From Cercophora sp. LCS_1 (lineage: Eukaryota > Ascomycota > Sordariomycetes > Sordariales > Lasiosphaeriaceae), in contig JAPZLL010000023.1 in assembly GCA_036250225.1 (NCBI GenBank), forward strand, positions 186,001 to 250,000: a DNA stretch of 64,000 nucleotides. Reading direction: 5' to 3'. Shown piece after piece: positions 1 to 12,485 of the stretch. The notes under the pieces are model-generated. The model did not search any database, was not told where the DNA came from, and saw only the letters and a program-made list of their open reading frames with translations. Made by a program: the position numbers and the translations under genes. Each line of letters starts with the position of its first letter. Positions within the stretch are counted from its first letter, which is position 1.

Positions 1-3000
1 TGGAATTGGGATTGTGACCAGGGTCTGGCGCAACCCCAATTCACAGGAATGCCGGTTTTGTCGGTGGGTAAGTCAGGGCTTCTTGATGGGCTGCAACTGC
101 AAGCTAACTGGCTTCAATGGAGCACATGGAGTATGAGCATAATACTGGCGAGGAACGCAACGCATCATCTCAATCCTAAGGTGCGGCGATGGGTGCAACC
201 CGTGGGTGGAGTGATGTGGGTGAAATCGACGGCATGGGTCAGCGAAGATCTTCAAAGTACCACAGGGGGTTGCAGAGGTACACAACTCCGTCGACACTGC
301 CAAAACGGGACGTTGCTCCATGCTTGGCAGCCCTGGAGAGTTTGCGTGCATGGGAACTCAGCCCTATGCCTCCCTCGCTGAACGGATCGAGCAGCGCATC
401 ATCAGCCACCCGCCAATTTTCGTCGGCAGTTGCAAATCAAGATGTGTTGCTGAAGAGCCATAGCGACCAATGCTGTCGAAGGCGCTTTAGGAGAGTGGAT
501 GTTAGAGTCGAGAGAAGATGTCGTTGGCTATACTTACCAGACAGAGCCTCCGTCAATGGAACGGACTCTCAACGCCAAGGTATGCTTTCCTTGGGTCTGG
601 TTGCTGTCATGGACGGGTAGCACTGTTATCCATCCGCTTCCTTTCGGCACTGACTTCCCTGCCAACGATATTGCAAAAGTTCCAATCGACCGGAAATTTG
701 TGTTGCAGCGCGGGATGCCAGAGCCGTTTTGGGTCAGAGCTTCGATCCTCCAAAATTCCCCCGTTCTTCTCCGACGCACGCGCCTCTTCCTTGCGTGCGG
801 ACGACGCACGTCCCATATGCTCGCTCGATCCAGGGGGCACAAACCCGCGCCACGAAGATCAAAGGTTTGTAGGGCTGGCGGCTCCCCTCTTCACGTGGGA
901 AGCTTATTGATATGGAGCTTGCCTTGCTACTCACGGCTTTCAAGGTGAAACGAAAAACGGATGCATCTCCAATTCCAAGCCCGACTCCGTAAACTGAGCG
1001 GTGCAAGGTTTGGGAATCCTCTGTCCCGCTTCCACCGTCGACCCCGCTAGGATGCAGTTTTTGTCGGCTTCTGAGAACTGCTTTGCCGCACTGTCCTGGC
1101 CTGGTAGTTGCTGGCTTGAGGCTTGCGGCAAGATCCGAGGCCCCTGGAGATGTCCCTGGAGTGTTTCGGGCAGGCATGAAAAACAAGCTATTCCCCTTTT
1201 TCCCACAGATCGCAGGGTCGGCTTTGGGCCAATCAGCACCGAGAGAGCGTGTTGCATAATGGTCTCGACCGCTTCGTCGATAACGGCCCTCAAATTGCCG
1301 CGGATGACTGCATACAACCAGTTACAGCATCGCGTCCGGCCATTTGGGGAGTCCAGCAGGCAAGCGCGTCTTCGGCAGTGTGATCGCTCGTCGCTTGTCG
1401 AGTTGCAAAACCACTCGACCGCCAATGCGAATGGAATGGCTTGACCCCGAGTGGAGGCGGATGGAGTGGCATTCTGACGTGTCAACGGCAGACTGAGGGG
1501 CCACTGCACACCACGCGCTAACGTCATGGCAGCGTCCCCTTCTAAGGAGCCGTTGGGCGACGGGCTCGGCGTTCAGCCAGCCAAACTCGACGAGGCGTTA
1601 GGAGTCGGCCGCGAGTTTGAGTTTCTCTGATTTTGGTGGTGGGTCGTAGGGCTGGACGCGGCCGCACAACACCATCTTCACCTGCCATTTATCCACCACA
1701 GAGAGCACCTGGCCCGACGGCAGACTGTGTGATGCTGTGTCATGCACTACCCAAAGCCCGGGGCGGTGGTGACTTGGCAACCGGGCAAAACTGATTGGTC
1801 GGATGCTGGTGATGCTTGACCGCCTCCCGCACAGCGATGGGACGACAGGTCCGCGTCGATGTTTGACATACCTCCACCGAACGCTAGAGTTGCAGTGTGG
1901 TTGCATGATTGCCCGGTTCCCCTCGATTGGAAGTGGCGGAGACTGCATGGCGCTGGGGTAAGGTGGGATTAGGCCCTGACGGCCACACTCGAGACAACGA
2001 AGGTTGCTGCTCGGCGAGTGTCGCTTCTTGTCCGGCTTCGAGGTGGGGAGCGTGTCAATGGCGATAACCAAATGAAACCTTGGCAGACACATCCGGATTT
2101 CCGTGGTGGTCACCGAAGAGCGTCGCAAGAAAGTCTGCAAGAGCTCGGCGTTGCGACGTAGTATTCACCGCATTGGGGTGTGTGCGTTGGGGTCGTTGGG
2201 GTCGACAATACGGGTCTGCCGAACTACACTTTCAAGGGACCAATGGTGGTCACGAAATTTCACAATATCTCTTCCCGTGCCCGGGCACGCCTTCAAATAT
2301 TGGAAGTCGGGATGGTCCCGAGGTTGAACCAACCCAATGCGTTCCAACATCTGAAAAACTTGCGAGGGGTAGACGGAGTGGCTCCGGGTGATGCAGAGGA
2401 CCTTTGGCAAAAGTATCGAAGACGGATGGGTTTGGACCCGAAGGTACTGTGAGTATATCACTTCATTAATCTCGCCAGCGCGTCCCGTTGGCCGAGGAGG
2501 TCCTTTCGGCGGGGATTATTGAACCACAGCAAGGCTCGTACCGCTTTTCGGGAGTGACGCCGACCACAGATGTCCCACACAGGTCCCTCCCGTCGGCATG
2601 GGAAGCATCGCAGGCGGGATAGGGTTGCCAAGACGTGGTTTGGTCGCCCTGGTGGCAGTTCCACAGGTCCCAGGACCAAGGTTGCACCGCCCCCTACGAG
2701 GCTGTCGCTTCTTTTTTTGGAATTTACCTTTTGGCTGTGAACCTTCCCTGCTTTCCCCACACACATCGCAGTAGCACATCGAGCTTGGCGAGGGGCCATA
2801 ATGCCGTCCAGTCCCGAGCTTGCCTGCCATCGCCAAGGCGTAAAGGACCCAATCAGGGGTGCCATCCACCACTTCATGGCCGACTGAGCCACGGCTAGTC
2901 CGATTTTGGAGGCATTTCTCGAGTCGGGTTTGACATTCAATCGCCGATCTCCAGCAATACCGTGTATCTTTTCGCTGCAATCTCCTTCTCCGCTCCGTCG

Positions 3001-6000
3001 ATTTTGTAGATATTGTTGTATTCACCGAGATCAATGAAACCGAACCGAATGTGACGGGGAAACTGCACAGGGAGGCTCTCCTGCTATTCCATGGGTCCTA
3101 GCATACCGTATTGCTTGTGAAAGAAGGGGAAGGGCGAATGTCGCGTTTTGAAGAAGCCCCTATTGAGTTGCAGACCGCGACGAGGGGCCAACAACGAACC
3201 GCAGAAATCAGAAACAGATCCGATGACTTCGAGCATGTGCCACCAATATCAAGCAATTCGTGGGGACTTGCGGGGACTTTTGCCTTTGCCCAGCCACGGG
3301 AAAGGTGCTAGTCAAGGGCCAGACTTGACTCCTCAACAGTGGTTACACTGTCCGTCACAATCCGTGGACTGCGATCAGGGAATTGGGATCGTCGGGGTCA
3401 GCGGCATGGAAACTTGACTGCGTCGTGCAACGATTCTAACTTTCAATGCTTGTTGCAACCAAGGACAATAGATGGCGTGTGAATTTCGGTTACCTAGGTA
3501 GTGTCTGTAAATCGCAGGCTTTCTGCACCTGTCTCTCATGTCAGCACGCAAGAAACAGAGCCAACGGGGATCACAGTCCAGAGAGCGCCATCAGAAAGCT
3601 TGGCATAGCTCACAGGCCAGCTGTGGAAGCGGTGATCTGCTTGGGTTACTTCGGCCGGCCGTAGCTCCTGCCCAATCACATTCCGTTTTCGATGGCAAGG
3701 ACCGAGCAACAACGGCACACCCCGAAAGTCCACCTCGATACCTTTCTGCACGCCAGAATGAAAGGACACCCAAAATCCCGATTCCCATGTCCTCCTCCAC
3801 TTATTCACTCTCTTCACGGCCATACTGTTCTCTTCTCAACTTACTCGGCTATTGGATCTCTGACTGATGGAACATGGCACGTCCCACTTGATGCTGTGGC
3901 TTATCGGCTTTTTGGCGCTCTCCGCGCCAAATCGGCCTGATGGAGCCGCCGGCATGGCCAGGTGTGCCTGAGTGGCGGGAGGGGTGTGCCGCCGGCTCGG
4001 GAACATGTACCTACCGGGGGAAGAGGGGAAGCTCCCACCACGCCACCATCTGATTTCGACTCGTCCAAGGTCGAGACACCACCTCCCATCCGTGATCGCC
4101 TAGGCGTCGGGGATGACGGATCTATGCTCATTGGAAGCTAGTGTTGGTCTGGATTGCTGCGACTTGGGTTGACGTCTGCAGCGCTTCGTCACGGGTTACG
4201 ATCTATTCGCTCCGATCACAGTCTTCGCGTTGCACTGAAGGATACCTGGAAGTCGTCCGAGTCTTGGAGGGAGCCATCGTTGACCTGATGTTCAGTCCTT
4301 TTGCGTCGCATCATGACCTCACTCATCCTGTCGTCCATTCTCTTCGGCACAAACAGGCCGTGCCACGATGCGATGCAGAGAGGGCGGATGATACGTCCAA
4401 GCCACGATTCGCTCCGTGCCGGTTCGCTGTCGAGGAGGGACGGGCGTTCCAGTGCAGGTGTGGATAAGTAAGGCTGTGCAAATTATTTCGGGGTAGGGAC
4501 AAGAATGCGCTGGTGCTCTGGGCACTGGACATCACCTCCACGCTTGCTGTGCACGCCCATTGGATGTCCCGGCCAGGTTATTGGAGAAACAGAGACACGC
4601 AGCAATCACCAGCAGTGAGGTGCCCCGCCAGGGTTGGGTGGTAACACCTGGGGCGCTGCAGGCGGCAGGCGTCTGAGCTTCCACCACATCGGGTTTGCGC
4701 AGCAGGGCAATGCACAATTATTGAATAAAAATATCTCTCGAATGTGCCATCATGATCGCGTCTTCATTATCACGACAAAACGCGACAGACAGTTCGCGAC
4801 TCCAGATAGGCTAGACCGATGAGCAGCTAGCACCTGAGGTTGGGGGCTTTGTTGGAACCAGAGCCTCCACAATTCGCCCGGGCTCTCGAATGGCTTGCGA
4901 GGAAGACACCATGTGAGAGACACTGAGGGCAAGCGCGTGGAGCCTGGACTCTAGAGTTGATACGCACTGGCGACCAGGGAAATTCCATGCGTTCGACAGT
5001 GATGGGCAGAGGGCCTCGCCCGCGCCATCGCGGGGAACATGGGAGACAGTTGTGACGCCTCCGCTCCAAAGCGGACCACATGGCCCGCGGGTGAGCGCCT
5101 CGCCAGCCTTCCGTTCCTCTATCCTGGCGCTACAAACCGATCGTTGGCGGGCGAGAATGGCAACTTGCTTCATCGGTTCAAGACGGAAATGCGAGACGGC
5201 GTCGACGCCGCAGGCCCAACTTCTCCGCTCGACTAGTGTTTGGTGATCCCCCACGAGGCGTCAAGCTTCGACTGAGGCCCCATACGCAACCCATCTCCTG
5301 CGCGTGAGGTTTGAGATTCTGCCTCCATGGTAAATGTAGTCACCGCACTCCCTGAATAAGCGTAGTGGAGTTCCAGGCCGCAGTGCCATTGCTGTCCTTC
5401 GATTTGCTCCCAGACAACGCGATGCAAGCAAAAAGCAGGAGGTGGAGAGGCGCTTGGCGGAGCGGCGGCGTGGTGGCCGGTCATCTCTGAGTGGTTCTCA
5501 GATATCAGGGGGCCGAAGAAGCAACAACAACCACAGAAAAACCTGCATTTTCAGGGGGTTAGAGCAGGTATCGTGACCACAGCGCTACGGGACCCGGGAG
5601 CTGGGTTCGGGAGAAACACTCCCCACGAGCATGCCGCATCTCCATCAACAGCATCAACGACCACCCACTTCCCACTTCATATTGCCCGAAGCGATAGGCG
5701 CCTCGGGTTTGTTTTCAAGCCAACCCGATCACCGGCTTCAAAGGGCTGGTGATATTGGGGCGGAGGAGCAGGGATAGGTCATCGACCTGGTCAAAAGATT
5801 TGCCAATACTCGCGAGCCTAGAACATGATCCCAAAGGCGGACGGACGTGTGTGGGGGGGGGAGCACCCGAGGGGAACGAGCCAGGCCTCTGCTACAGTGG
5901 ATATCGGAATGCGTTCTGCTTGCTGCGAGGTCATTTCCATCCACCGCGTTTCCACTCACATTGTGTGCTTGTCAACTCGCTCATCGCTTGCTGCCGCGCT

Positions 6001-6938
6001 GCACGCACCAAGCCCTCGAGGAGAATGAGGGTCTCCGCCTGGCCGCTCCATGTCAACCCCTGCTGCCATCCACACCAACGCAAAAATCGGACTGGTGGGC
6101 CCACCACTCAAGGGGGCTCATTCGTGAGGGCTCCAAGACAGATACGTACCGATTGCGGGACAGACGACCCCTGTCGGTTCCATTGGGCCCAAAGAGACAA
6201 GGGCCTCGGGGTTGTCGCCACAAAAGTCACCCAAGTCACCAGGTACCACGACCTGCGAGGACTGGGTACACACCACACCACCCCTGCCCCCGTCCTTGTA
6301 GGTACATGCAATGTAAGTCAAAGCCTCAGTCGACCGGGACTGGAGCCCTACAGGAGAGCAAGATCGTGCCTCCACCAGGGACCGGTCCTGCGCGATGCTC
6401 AAGGGGATATATAGAATCCTCACGCCCACCCCAAAGGAGCCATGCCCATGATTGTGCATTCTTGCCACGCTGTCGACCGACTCTGCAACCGCCCAACCAT
6501 CTGCTTGGCATCTTGAAGAGGTCGGGCTTCGAGGTTCAGTCTCTCGTTTTCACCCATCTTCGCCAAGTTCCTTGCTTCAGCAACAGGCTCACTCCGGGCA
6601 AAACACGAAAGGCACCACACGGCGAGCAGAGAACAGGAAAGAGTGCACTGCGAACTAGTTTTGTACTGTACCACCCTCTCCCATCCACAACAACCACAAT
6701 AGCGGAGCCCACACCTGCCGACCTAACTTAATCGTCCCTCGTTGGCATGTTCTTTGGTAAAGGTCAGTGACGACGGCGAGGCATTGGAGAGCGGCATGCT
6801 GGTTCCCAGGCCAAGGCGGGCAGAAACTGATGGGAGTCGCGTATACAGCGTGAGGCAGGAGCGATTTTCCACACCGAGTCCGGTCCACCTTCCCAGGTCC
6901 CACGAGAGCTCCACGAAACGTGCCCACCGGATTCCCAA
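1..6938. other. gene-poor region upstream of the C2H2 regulator gene
   Basis: I find no gene I can support in this 6.9 kb. The open frames are short, overlap on both strands and have erratic composition rich in Cys, Trp and Arg. None shows a recognisable domain or a sensible exon chain. The longest, 5847-6731 (+), has a cysteine- and arginine-rich composition typical of chance frames. The last several hundred bases before 6939 are probably promoter and 5' leader of the following gene. A set of adjoining minus-strand frames between about 1.6 and 3.0 kb could be a decayed gene (see findings). The base composition is not AT-rich, so I see no RIP-mutated repeat. Confidence 0.6.
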
Positions 6939-9390
6939 ATGGCCGCAACCGGCCACCTCAACCGCGAAGAATACACCATGAGCTACCCGGAGCCGCCGCA
7001 GTTCCAATCCACCTCGATGGAGCTTTCACCCGAGTCGTACTCGTCGTATCCCCGACAACCGTCCATCGAGTACGCGACCACGATGCCCTACGAGGCCAAC
7101 GGGCCCATGTATGCCGAGGCCCCCTACATGTACCACAGCAAGTCGTCACCAGGCATGTACGCCGACGACAACAGTGACATGCGCGTGCCGTCGTCGAACC
7201 TAAGCATCGCCAGCGCCTCGTCGTCCAACGCAGGCTCCCCACTCTCCAACCACGGCAACCTCGCGCCGATCCCCGAGTGGGCCGCCGCGCCCCAGGGCCT
7301 CGGGGTCACCCCGGGGATCGTCGACCAGAACGACTATTTCCCAGGCTCCGAGTACTCGTTCGCACCCGGTGCCATCGAGGGCTTCAATCCTGCTTTCGAA
7401 TTTTCCCACGCCAAAGGGCCCGGCTTTGTTGGTGAGTTGTCACAGGTCCCTAGATCTCGTCTTTCTCCCCGGCAGCGCCAGCCCCCTCGTGGGTTCTCCA
7501 CGTGCTCTGCGGCTTCGTCCGGGTCTTCTGTTTCCACTGTTGTCCCAACCACGGCCGCAACATCAGCAGCATTGACAGCGCTGTCGTCGAGCCTTGTGCT
7601 TGACACGACCCTCGCTCAGACCTCGGTGGCTGCATCGCCGGCGTCGACGTCTGCGTCTTCCACTGCTTCCAGTCTCGTCTTTGCATCTCCCGCCACATCC
7701 ATCTCTTCGTTTCCTTCTCCCCTGCCCCCGGCCTGGTGCAGCCCCAATCGGGGTGACCGGAGCCCGCTGTCGGGACCCAAAACTCCACGTCTTGTCCCTC
7801 CTTTCTTCTCTCAATCAAGCGGGCATTTTGTTCCCCCTCTTGAATCTTCTTGTTGGTTTCCTCTGTCAAGTTCCTCAATTGGACCCTGCATGCGGATCGC
7901 TGACCACGGTTTCGGCACCACAGATCCATCACTCATTCACCCGGACGTGCGCATGGCCATGCCCGGCTATGAACAGCAGCACTATGCTGCCGCCCCCAAC
8001 TCGGCTTACCCAGCGTCGCCTGCCCTCTCAGCTTCACCACAACTAAGGTCGGGCAACACTTCGCCATTTCTTCACAATAACAACAACAGCAGCAACTATC
8101 CGCCTTATTCGCCATCGCCCTTTCAGCCGCCGCCCGTTGACCAGCAGCGGCGCCAAAGCCTCGCATCATACCACTCGGCGTACTCGGGCGACCAAACCTT
8201 TAGTGGCGATGAAACCAAGGAGAAGCAGCGATGCCCGCACCCTGACTGCGGCAAGGTCTTCAAAGACCTGCGCGCTCATATGTTGACCCATCAAACGGAG
8301 CGACCTGAGAAGTGCCCAATTGCCACATGCGAATACCATGTCAAGGGTTTCGCCAGGAAGTGAGTTGACTTTCCCATGACGATTCTCACCTTCGGATGCT
8401 GACTACTAAATGAACAGATATGACAAGAACCGCCACACCCTCACTCACTACAAGGGAACCATGGTTTGCGGGTTCTGCCCGGGGTCTGGTTCGGCAGCGG
8501 AGAAGTCGTTCAACCGAGCCGATGTTTTCAAGCGTCACTTGACAGCTGTTCACGGTGTCGAGCAGACGCCTCCGAACAGCAGGAAGAAGGCGGGTGGCGC
8601 GGCTAGTGGTGCTGCAAGCAAGAAGCTTACAGGATATGCCCCCGATGCCACTGGCAAGTGTTCGACATGCTCGCAGACATTCAGCAACGCTCAAGACTTC
8701 TACGAGCACTTGGACGACTGTGTGCTTCGCATTGTGCAGCAAGAAGACCCTGCCGAGGCGATCAACGCCCAACGGCTGGCCGAGGTGGAGAACGATCGTG
8801 ATGTGCACAACACCCTCGAGAAGAACCACTTGCCGACAACGACAACCATGACGACCAATGTCGAAGACGACGACGACGATGAAATGGACGACGACGACCT
8901 TGCCGACGAGGACTATAGAGCTGGTCGTGCACTCAAGTCAGCCACGTCACCGTCAAAGAAGAGCAAGGGGAATCCACCAAACGGGGTACAGAAGTCGCGT
9001 GGACTTACACACTCTCGTGGAGGAGTTCCTCTCCTGACTAAGAATCGCGGACGCAAGAACAGGCGGGATTACCCTTCGTCGTGGGGCTTTGACAAGGGTC
9101 AGATGAACATGAAGAAGCGCGTCATGGCTGTCTTCGATGGCCCGCGACGACTGGCCAAGGACGACATGATGTTGTCGACCGACCACGAGGTCCGTGTGAA
9201 GCTCCCCGATGGCAAGTCGTATGTCACCGACCTCGACATCCAGACCCTCAAGCGCGCAGAGGGCTTCCTCGGCGCCACCGACGAGGAGAAGGGGCCATGG
9301 ATTTCAGACGACCCTAACGAGGAGCAACTAAAAGAGATGCTCAAGTTCGACCCTGAGGCGCTGAGCCAACAACAACCACAACAAATATAA
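6939..9390 (+). CDS. C2H2 zinc-finger transcription factor
   Basis: Probable nuclear DNA-binding regulator. Three exons: 6939-7431, 7924-8359, 8418-9390 (introns 492 and 58 nt), giving 633 aa. The joins keep frame, and both introns have GTGAGT donors and a CTGAC branch site close to the acceptor. From residue about 268 there are two fingers with a CxxxxC spacing and HxxxH ends. A third module follows, with CxxC and HxxxxH, and a CxxC...H...C module lies near residue 390. The N-terminal half is Ser/Pro/Tyr/Asn-rich and disordered, as in activation regions. A run of Asp/Glu lies after the fingers, and a basic, more conserved-looking segment follows. An in-frame ATG at 6978 is an alternative start (620 aa). 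The family looks widespread in Sordariomycetes, but I cannot name the orthologue. The first intron is stop-free (separate entry). Confidence 0.85.
7432..7923 (+). other. 492-nt stop-free intron with length divisible by three
   Basis: This intron of the C2H2 gene opens with a GTGAGT donor at 7432 and closes with CACAG at 7923, preceded by a GCTGAC branch site about 20 nt upstream. It has no stop codon in the reading frame, and its length is 164 codons exactly. Splicing joins ...GFV to DPSLIHPD.... Retention would insert a Ser/Thr/Ala/Pro-rich segment of 164 codons ahead of the zinc fingers. The strong splice signals make the spliced form the likely main product. Confidence 0.7.
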
Positions 9391-9394
9391 TAAA
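9389..9394 (+). terminator. poly(A) signal overlapping the stop codon
   Basis: An AATAAA hexamer overlaps the TAA stop of the C2H2 gene and is followed by a TA-repeat tract at 9411-9430. The resemblance to a fungal polyadenylation element is direct. Its use is inferred. Confidence 0.35.
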
Positions 9395-10436
9395 AAATCT
9401 CACCAATCCATATATATACATATATATATACCAACACCTCCCTCCATCTAGAGCACCACGATAAACAACGGACCAGCAAAAGGAAACAAGGGTTGTCATG
9501 ACAGGCGCGTTAGGGTTTGATTTAAACAACTCTGTGGGAATGGGTTAATGATTGAATGATATGCCAGGGTGGCAGAGAAGGATGGGGCCTTTTTCTTTTT
9601 GTCTCACTGAGGCATTCGACCTTTTAGTTTTCTTTCCGCCGTTTTCTACCGGTTCCCGGTGGCACGATACCCTGTTTCGCTTCTTCGTTTTTGGTTTCTT
9701 GGCTACTCCTGTCACTTTCATTCGGGAGGGCCACCGAGAAACAAGGCTCCATCCCATCTCCTAGTATCGATGCCACTTATGGTTACTGTTTTGCACGGTA
9801 GGGGTGGAAACGGTTTGCCATTCCATCCTGTACATGGCACAAATAAGACTTGTGGGTTACTCTTCGTTTGGCACGTCTCCTTGGCATTGTCGTATGTTTC
9901 GATGACATAATACCGTGATATATGGTGGTTTTTATCGTTTCAATCGGTCTATTGCACCATGGGCAGTAATGTATCTAAAAAAATGAAAGGAGGGTTGAGT
10001 GGAGACGCGATCGATACACCTAATTAAAATTCCCGACTAAACGTTATAAAGTTCAAGCATCAACCGTGAAGTTTTAGCCAGGGCGTGCGCGCATAAGTCT
10101 CACACTTCTTGGCCGACGAGAGGTCCTGTGGGTTTAAGCTTCAAGGTTGGCCCAATGTAAGGGCAGGCAAGGTCTCGCTTGAAGAAGATGGGGAAAGATT
10201 AGCAGAAACCGCCAAATCGGGAAGGCACACAATGCTTTGCAGAGGATCGGAGCGGAGGAGGCGGTCAAGCCTGGCAAAAACGGAAGACTTCAGAATCGGG
10301 CAGGCAGATACCAGCCCAACGGTTCCGTTCAGCATCAGCCAATAACTAATTGAATCTTATTTCTGCGCATCACCTTTCCCTTGTCTCGGTTTCCTTCCAG
10401 GTTGTCTCTTTTTGACTCTCGCTCCTGAATCCCGGG
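9391..10436. other. intergenic region, 3' UTR and promoter
   Basis: No gene seen. It holds the 3' end of the C2H2 transcript with a 20-nt alternating TA tract (9411-9430), then a T-rich stretch near 9590-9730. The promoter of the methyltransferase gene lies before 10437. Open frames here are short and without recognisable content. Confidence 0.6.
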
Positions 10437-11646
10437 ATGGCACTTACATCCCGTTTATCTCTTATTGGCCCACCCGCATCTGATCCCGAGGACTTCCTTG
10501 CGTCTGCCTTGGGCGTCATTTTCCCTGACGACGTTACAGACCGTCTGTACCACCTTCTTGTTATTTTCTCCTCCTTCTCGGGCCACCAAAGGCATGGCGC
10601 AGTTTGCCATGTTTCTCAATTTCTTTACACCTCTGCTGCGCCAACAAACGGACACTATGTGATGGCTTAGATGGACTGACTCAATGGGAACAATAGAGCA
10701 CTGTGATGCTGAACACGGCCTACTCTACACCTCACCACATCTCCCGAAGCCGCTAGAGATCAGCTTGGCTGATGCAAAAGGGGACGAAGATCGTCGACTT
10801 TTCAGCCATTTTCTCTGGAACTCATCGCTGCAGCTCGCCGAACTTATCGAATCCGGCACACTTGGCCTAGAAGCAACAAGTGAGCCAACCTCAGTTGACA
10901 GCCAGGGTGTTGGAAAAGGCAAAGTCAACGTTGCCCCTTCCTCGGCATTCAAGGTTACCGACCTTCATACCATCGAGCTCGGTGCCGGCACAGCCCTGCC
11001 GTCGATCCTTTCCGCTCTACTCGGTGCTGGCCGTGTGGTTGTTACTGATTATCCGGCCCCGGTCGTGATCGATGCGCTACAGCGTAATATCTCGGCCAAT
11101 GTTCGTTCTTCCTTCTCACCGTTGGCAGTCACGGTCCCCGTGGTTGAAGTCGAGGGCCACGCTTGGGGTGAGATGACTACCTCCCTTGCAACCGAGAACA
11201 AGCATGCGTTCGACCGGGTATTCGTAAGTGGCCCCCTGGGCGATATCACCTCTCTGTACCCTTCTCGCCGTGTCTCAGGGGCGGAGTATAGAAAAGTGCT
11301 TCACCGTCCACTGAGGAAACAAGTAGCTCACGTCTTCAAACAGGTCGCTGACTGCCTATGGATGCCCTGGCAACATGGCAATCTTCGGAGGTCGATTGCC
11401 TGGTTCCTGAAGGGCGGCACGACCTCGAGAGCTTGGGTTGTTGGTGGATTTCACACGGGCCGTGAAAAGATGCGAGGGTTCTTCGACGCTGACGCACTGT
11501 TGAGCGAGGGTCTCGAGGTGGAGTCCATTTGGGAACGAGACTGTGATGGCGCGGATCGCGAATGGGCCTGGGATCGAGGGTTAGAGGATGTTACCGTCCG
11601 AAAACGCTGGCTAGTAATAGCCGTTCTACGGAGGACGGTGAAATGA
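10437..11646 (+). CDS. EFM7/NNT1-type protein methyltransferase
   Basis: S-adenosylmethionine-dependent methyltransferase of the Methyltransf_16 family. The yeast member Efm7 (Nnt1) methylates the N-terminus and a nearby lysine of elongation factor 1-alpha in the cytosol. Exons 10437-10542, 10697-11223 and 11344-11646 give 311 aa. The first join restores the continuous segment FPDDVTDQHCDAEHGLLYTS. The second removes a 120-nt intron with a GTAAGT donor and gives RVFVADCLWMPWQH, the expected form of that motif. SAM-binding motif I is ELGAGTALPS at residues 129-138, followed by VTDYP at 151-155 as the acidic loop. The donor of intron 1 (GTCTGT) is weak, but it is the only one that keeps frame. 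The 120-nt intron is in frame and stop-free, so unspliced RNA would encode 40 extra residues before the ADCLW motif. Residues about 93-122 are low-complexity and may be an insertion. Confidence 0.85.
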
Positions 11647-12485
11647 CATTTTGGCGGTCAGGAAGGGAGCAAGAGGGACGGGTTGGGGAGAGAGGGGCGG
11701 GTGCTGATCTATAGCTGGTTGATGCTCAGCCCAGTCCTTCAGCCGCAAACGCCTCTTCCTCTTCTCGACAAAGCGACTTGTCTCGTGCCGAACCAGGGAG
11801 CGCGATTCCCAATAAATCGGGGCCAAGAGATCTGTTGTTCTCACAACCTCTTGCCGAGAGCCAATCACTGGAGGGGTGCGGTGACTATGATTGGGCGAGG
11901 GAGGGTTTAGTGGCGCCCGTGCGAATGCGGCCTGAAGAGAGCTGAAGCATCATCAACGGGCGAATTCAAGTCCGGCCACTGAGGTTGGTAGCCCATAGCA
12001 CAACAGAGGCACCATGGTGCGCCGCTCAGAATGGGCCTAGATGACAGTAGCATAACCAGAAAATAGAGACAAGGCATCATAGATAACTGATTTCGTCTGC
12101 TGTATAGCACCATGGTCGGGGCTCCAACAAGTTAAACGGGCAAAATGCAAGATCAAGTCACTACGATCTGAAAGCCAGTTGACAACGAATGAACGAGTTG
12201 AGTCGCAGAACCTAGCTTGGGGAACTTGGGAGCTCAGCCATAAGAGAGGTGCGCTGCACTGCCACAGTAGGTGGTGCAAGCAAGCGAGGTGGTGTGGCTG
12301 ATGCTTGCATTCACATCACGTCACCTTTCTGGTGCCGGCATCTCCAAACGTGGCATCAATTGGCGGGCTTGCCTTTGTTCGCTCGGACCGAAATATTACA
12401 ACGAATCCAGACACCCACCATGGCCATATAGTTTCCCAACCGAGTACCGACAACAATTCCAGTCGTATTTCCTTCCGCTCAACCC
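11647..12485. other. intergenic region
   Basis: No gene recognised. It contains the terminator side of the methyltransferase gene and the promoter and 5' leader of the HRD1 gene. Open frames on both strands are short and unconvincing. Confidence 0.6.

Noticed and set aside
5847..6731. 294-codon plus-strand open frame before the C2H2 gene
   Set aside because: Overlaps another long frame and has erratic Arg/Pro/Cys-rich composition. It is probably leader or promoter sequence.
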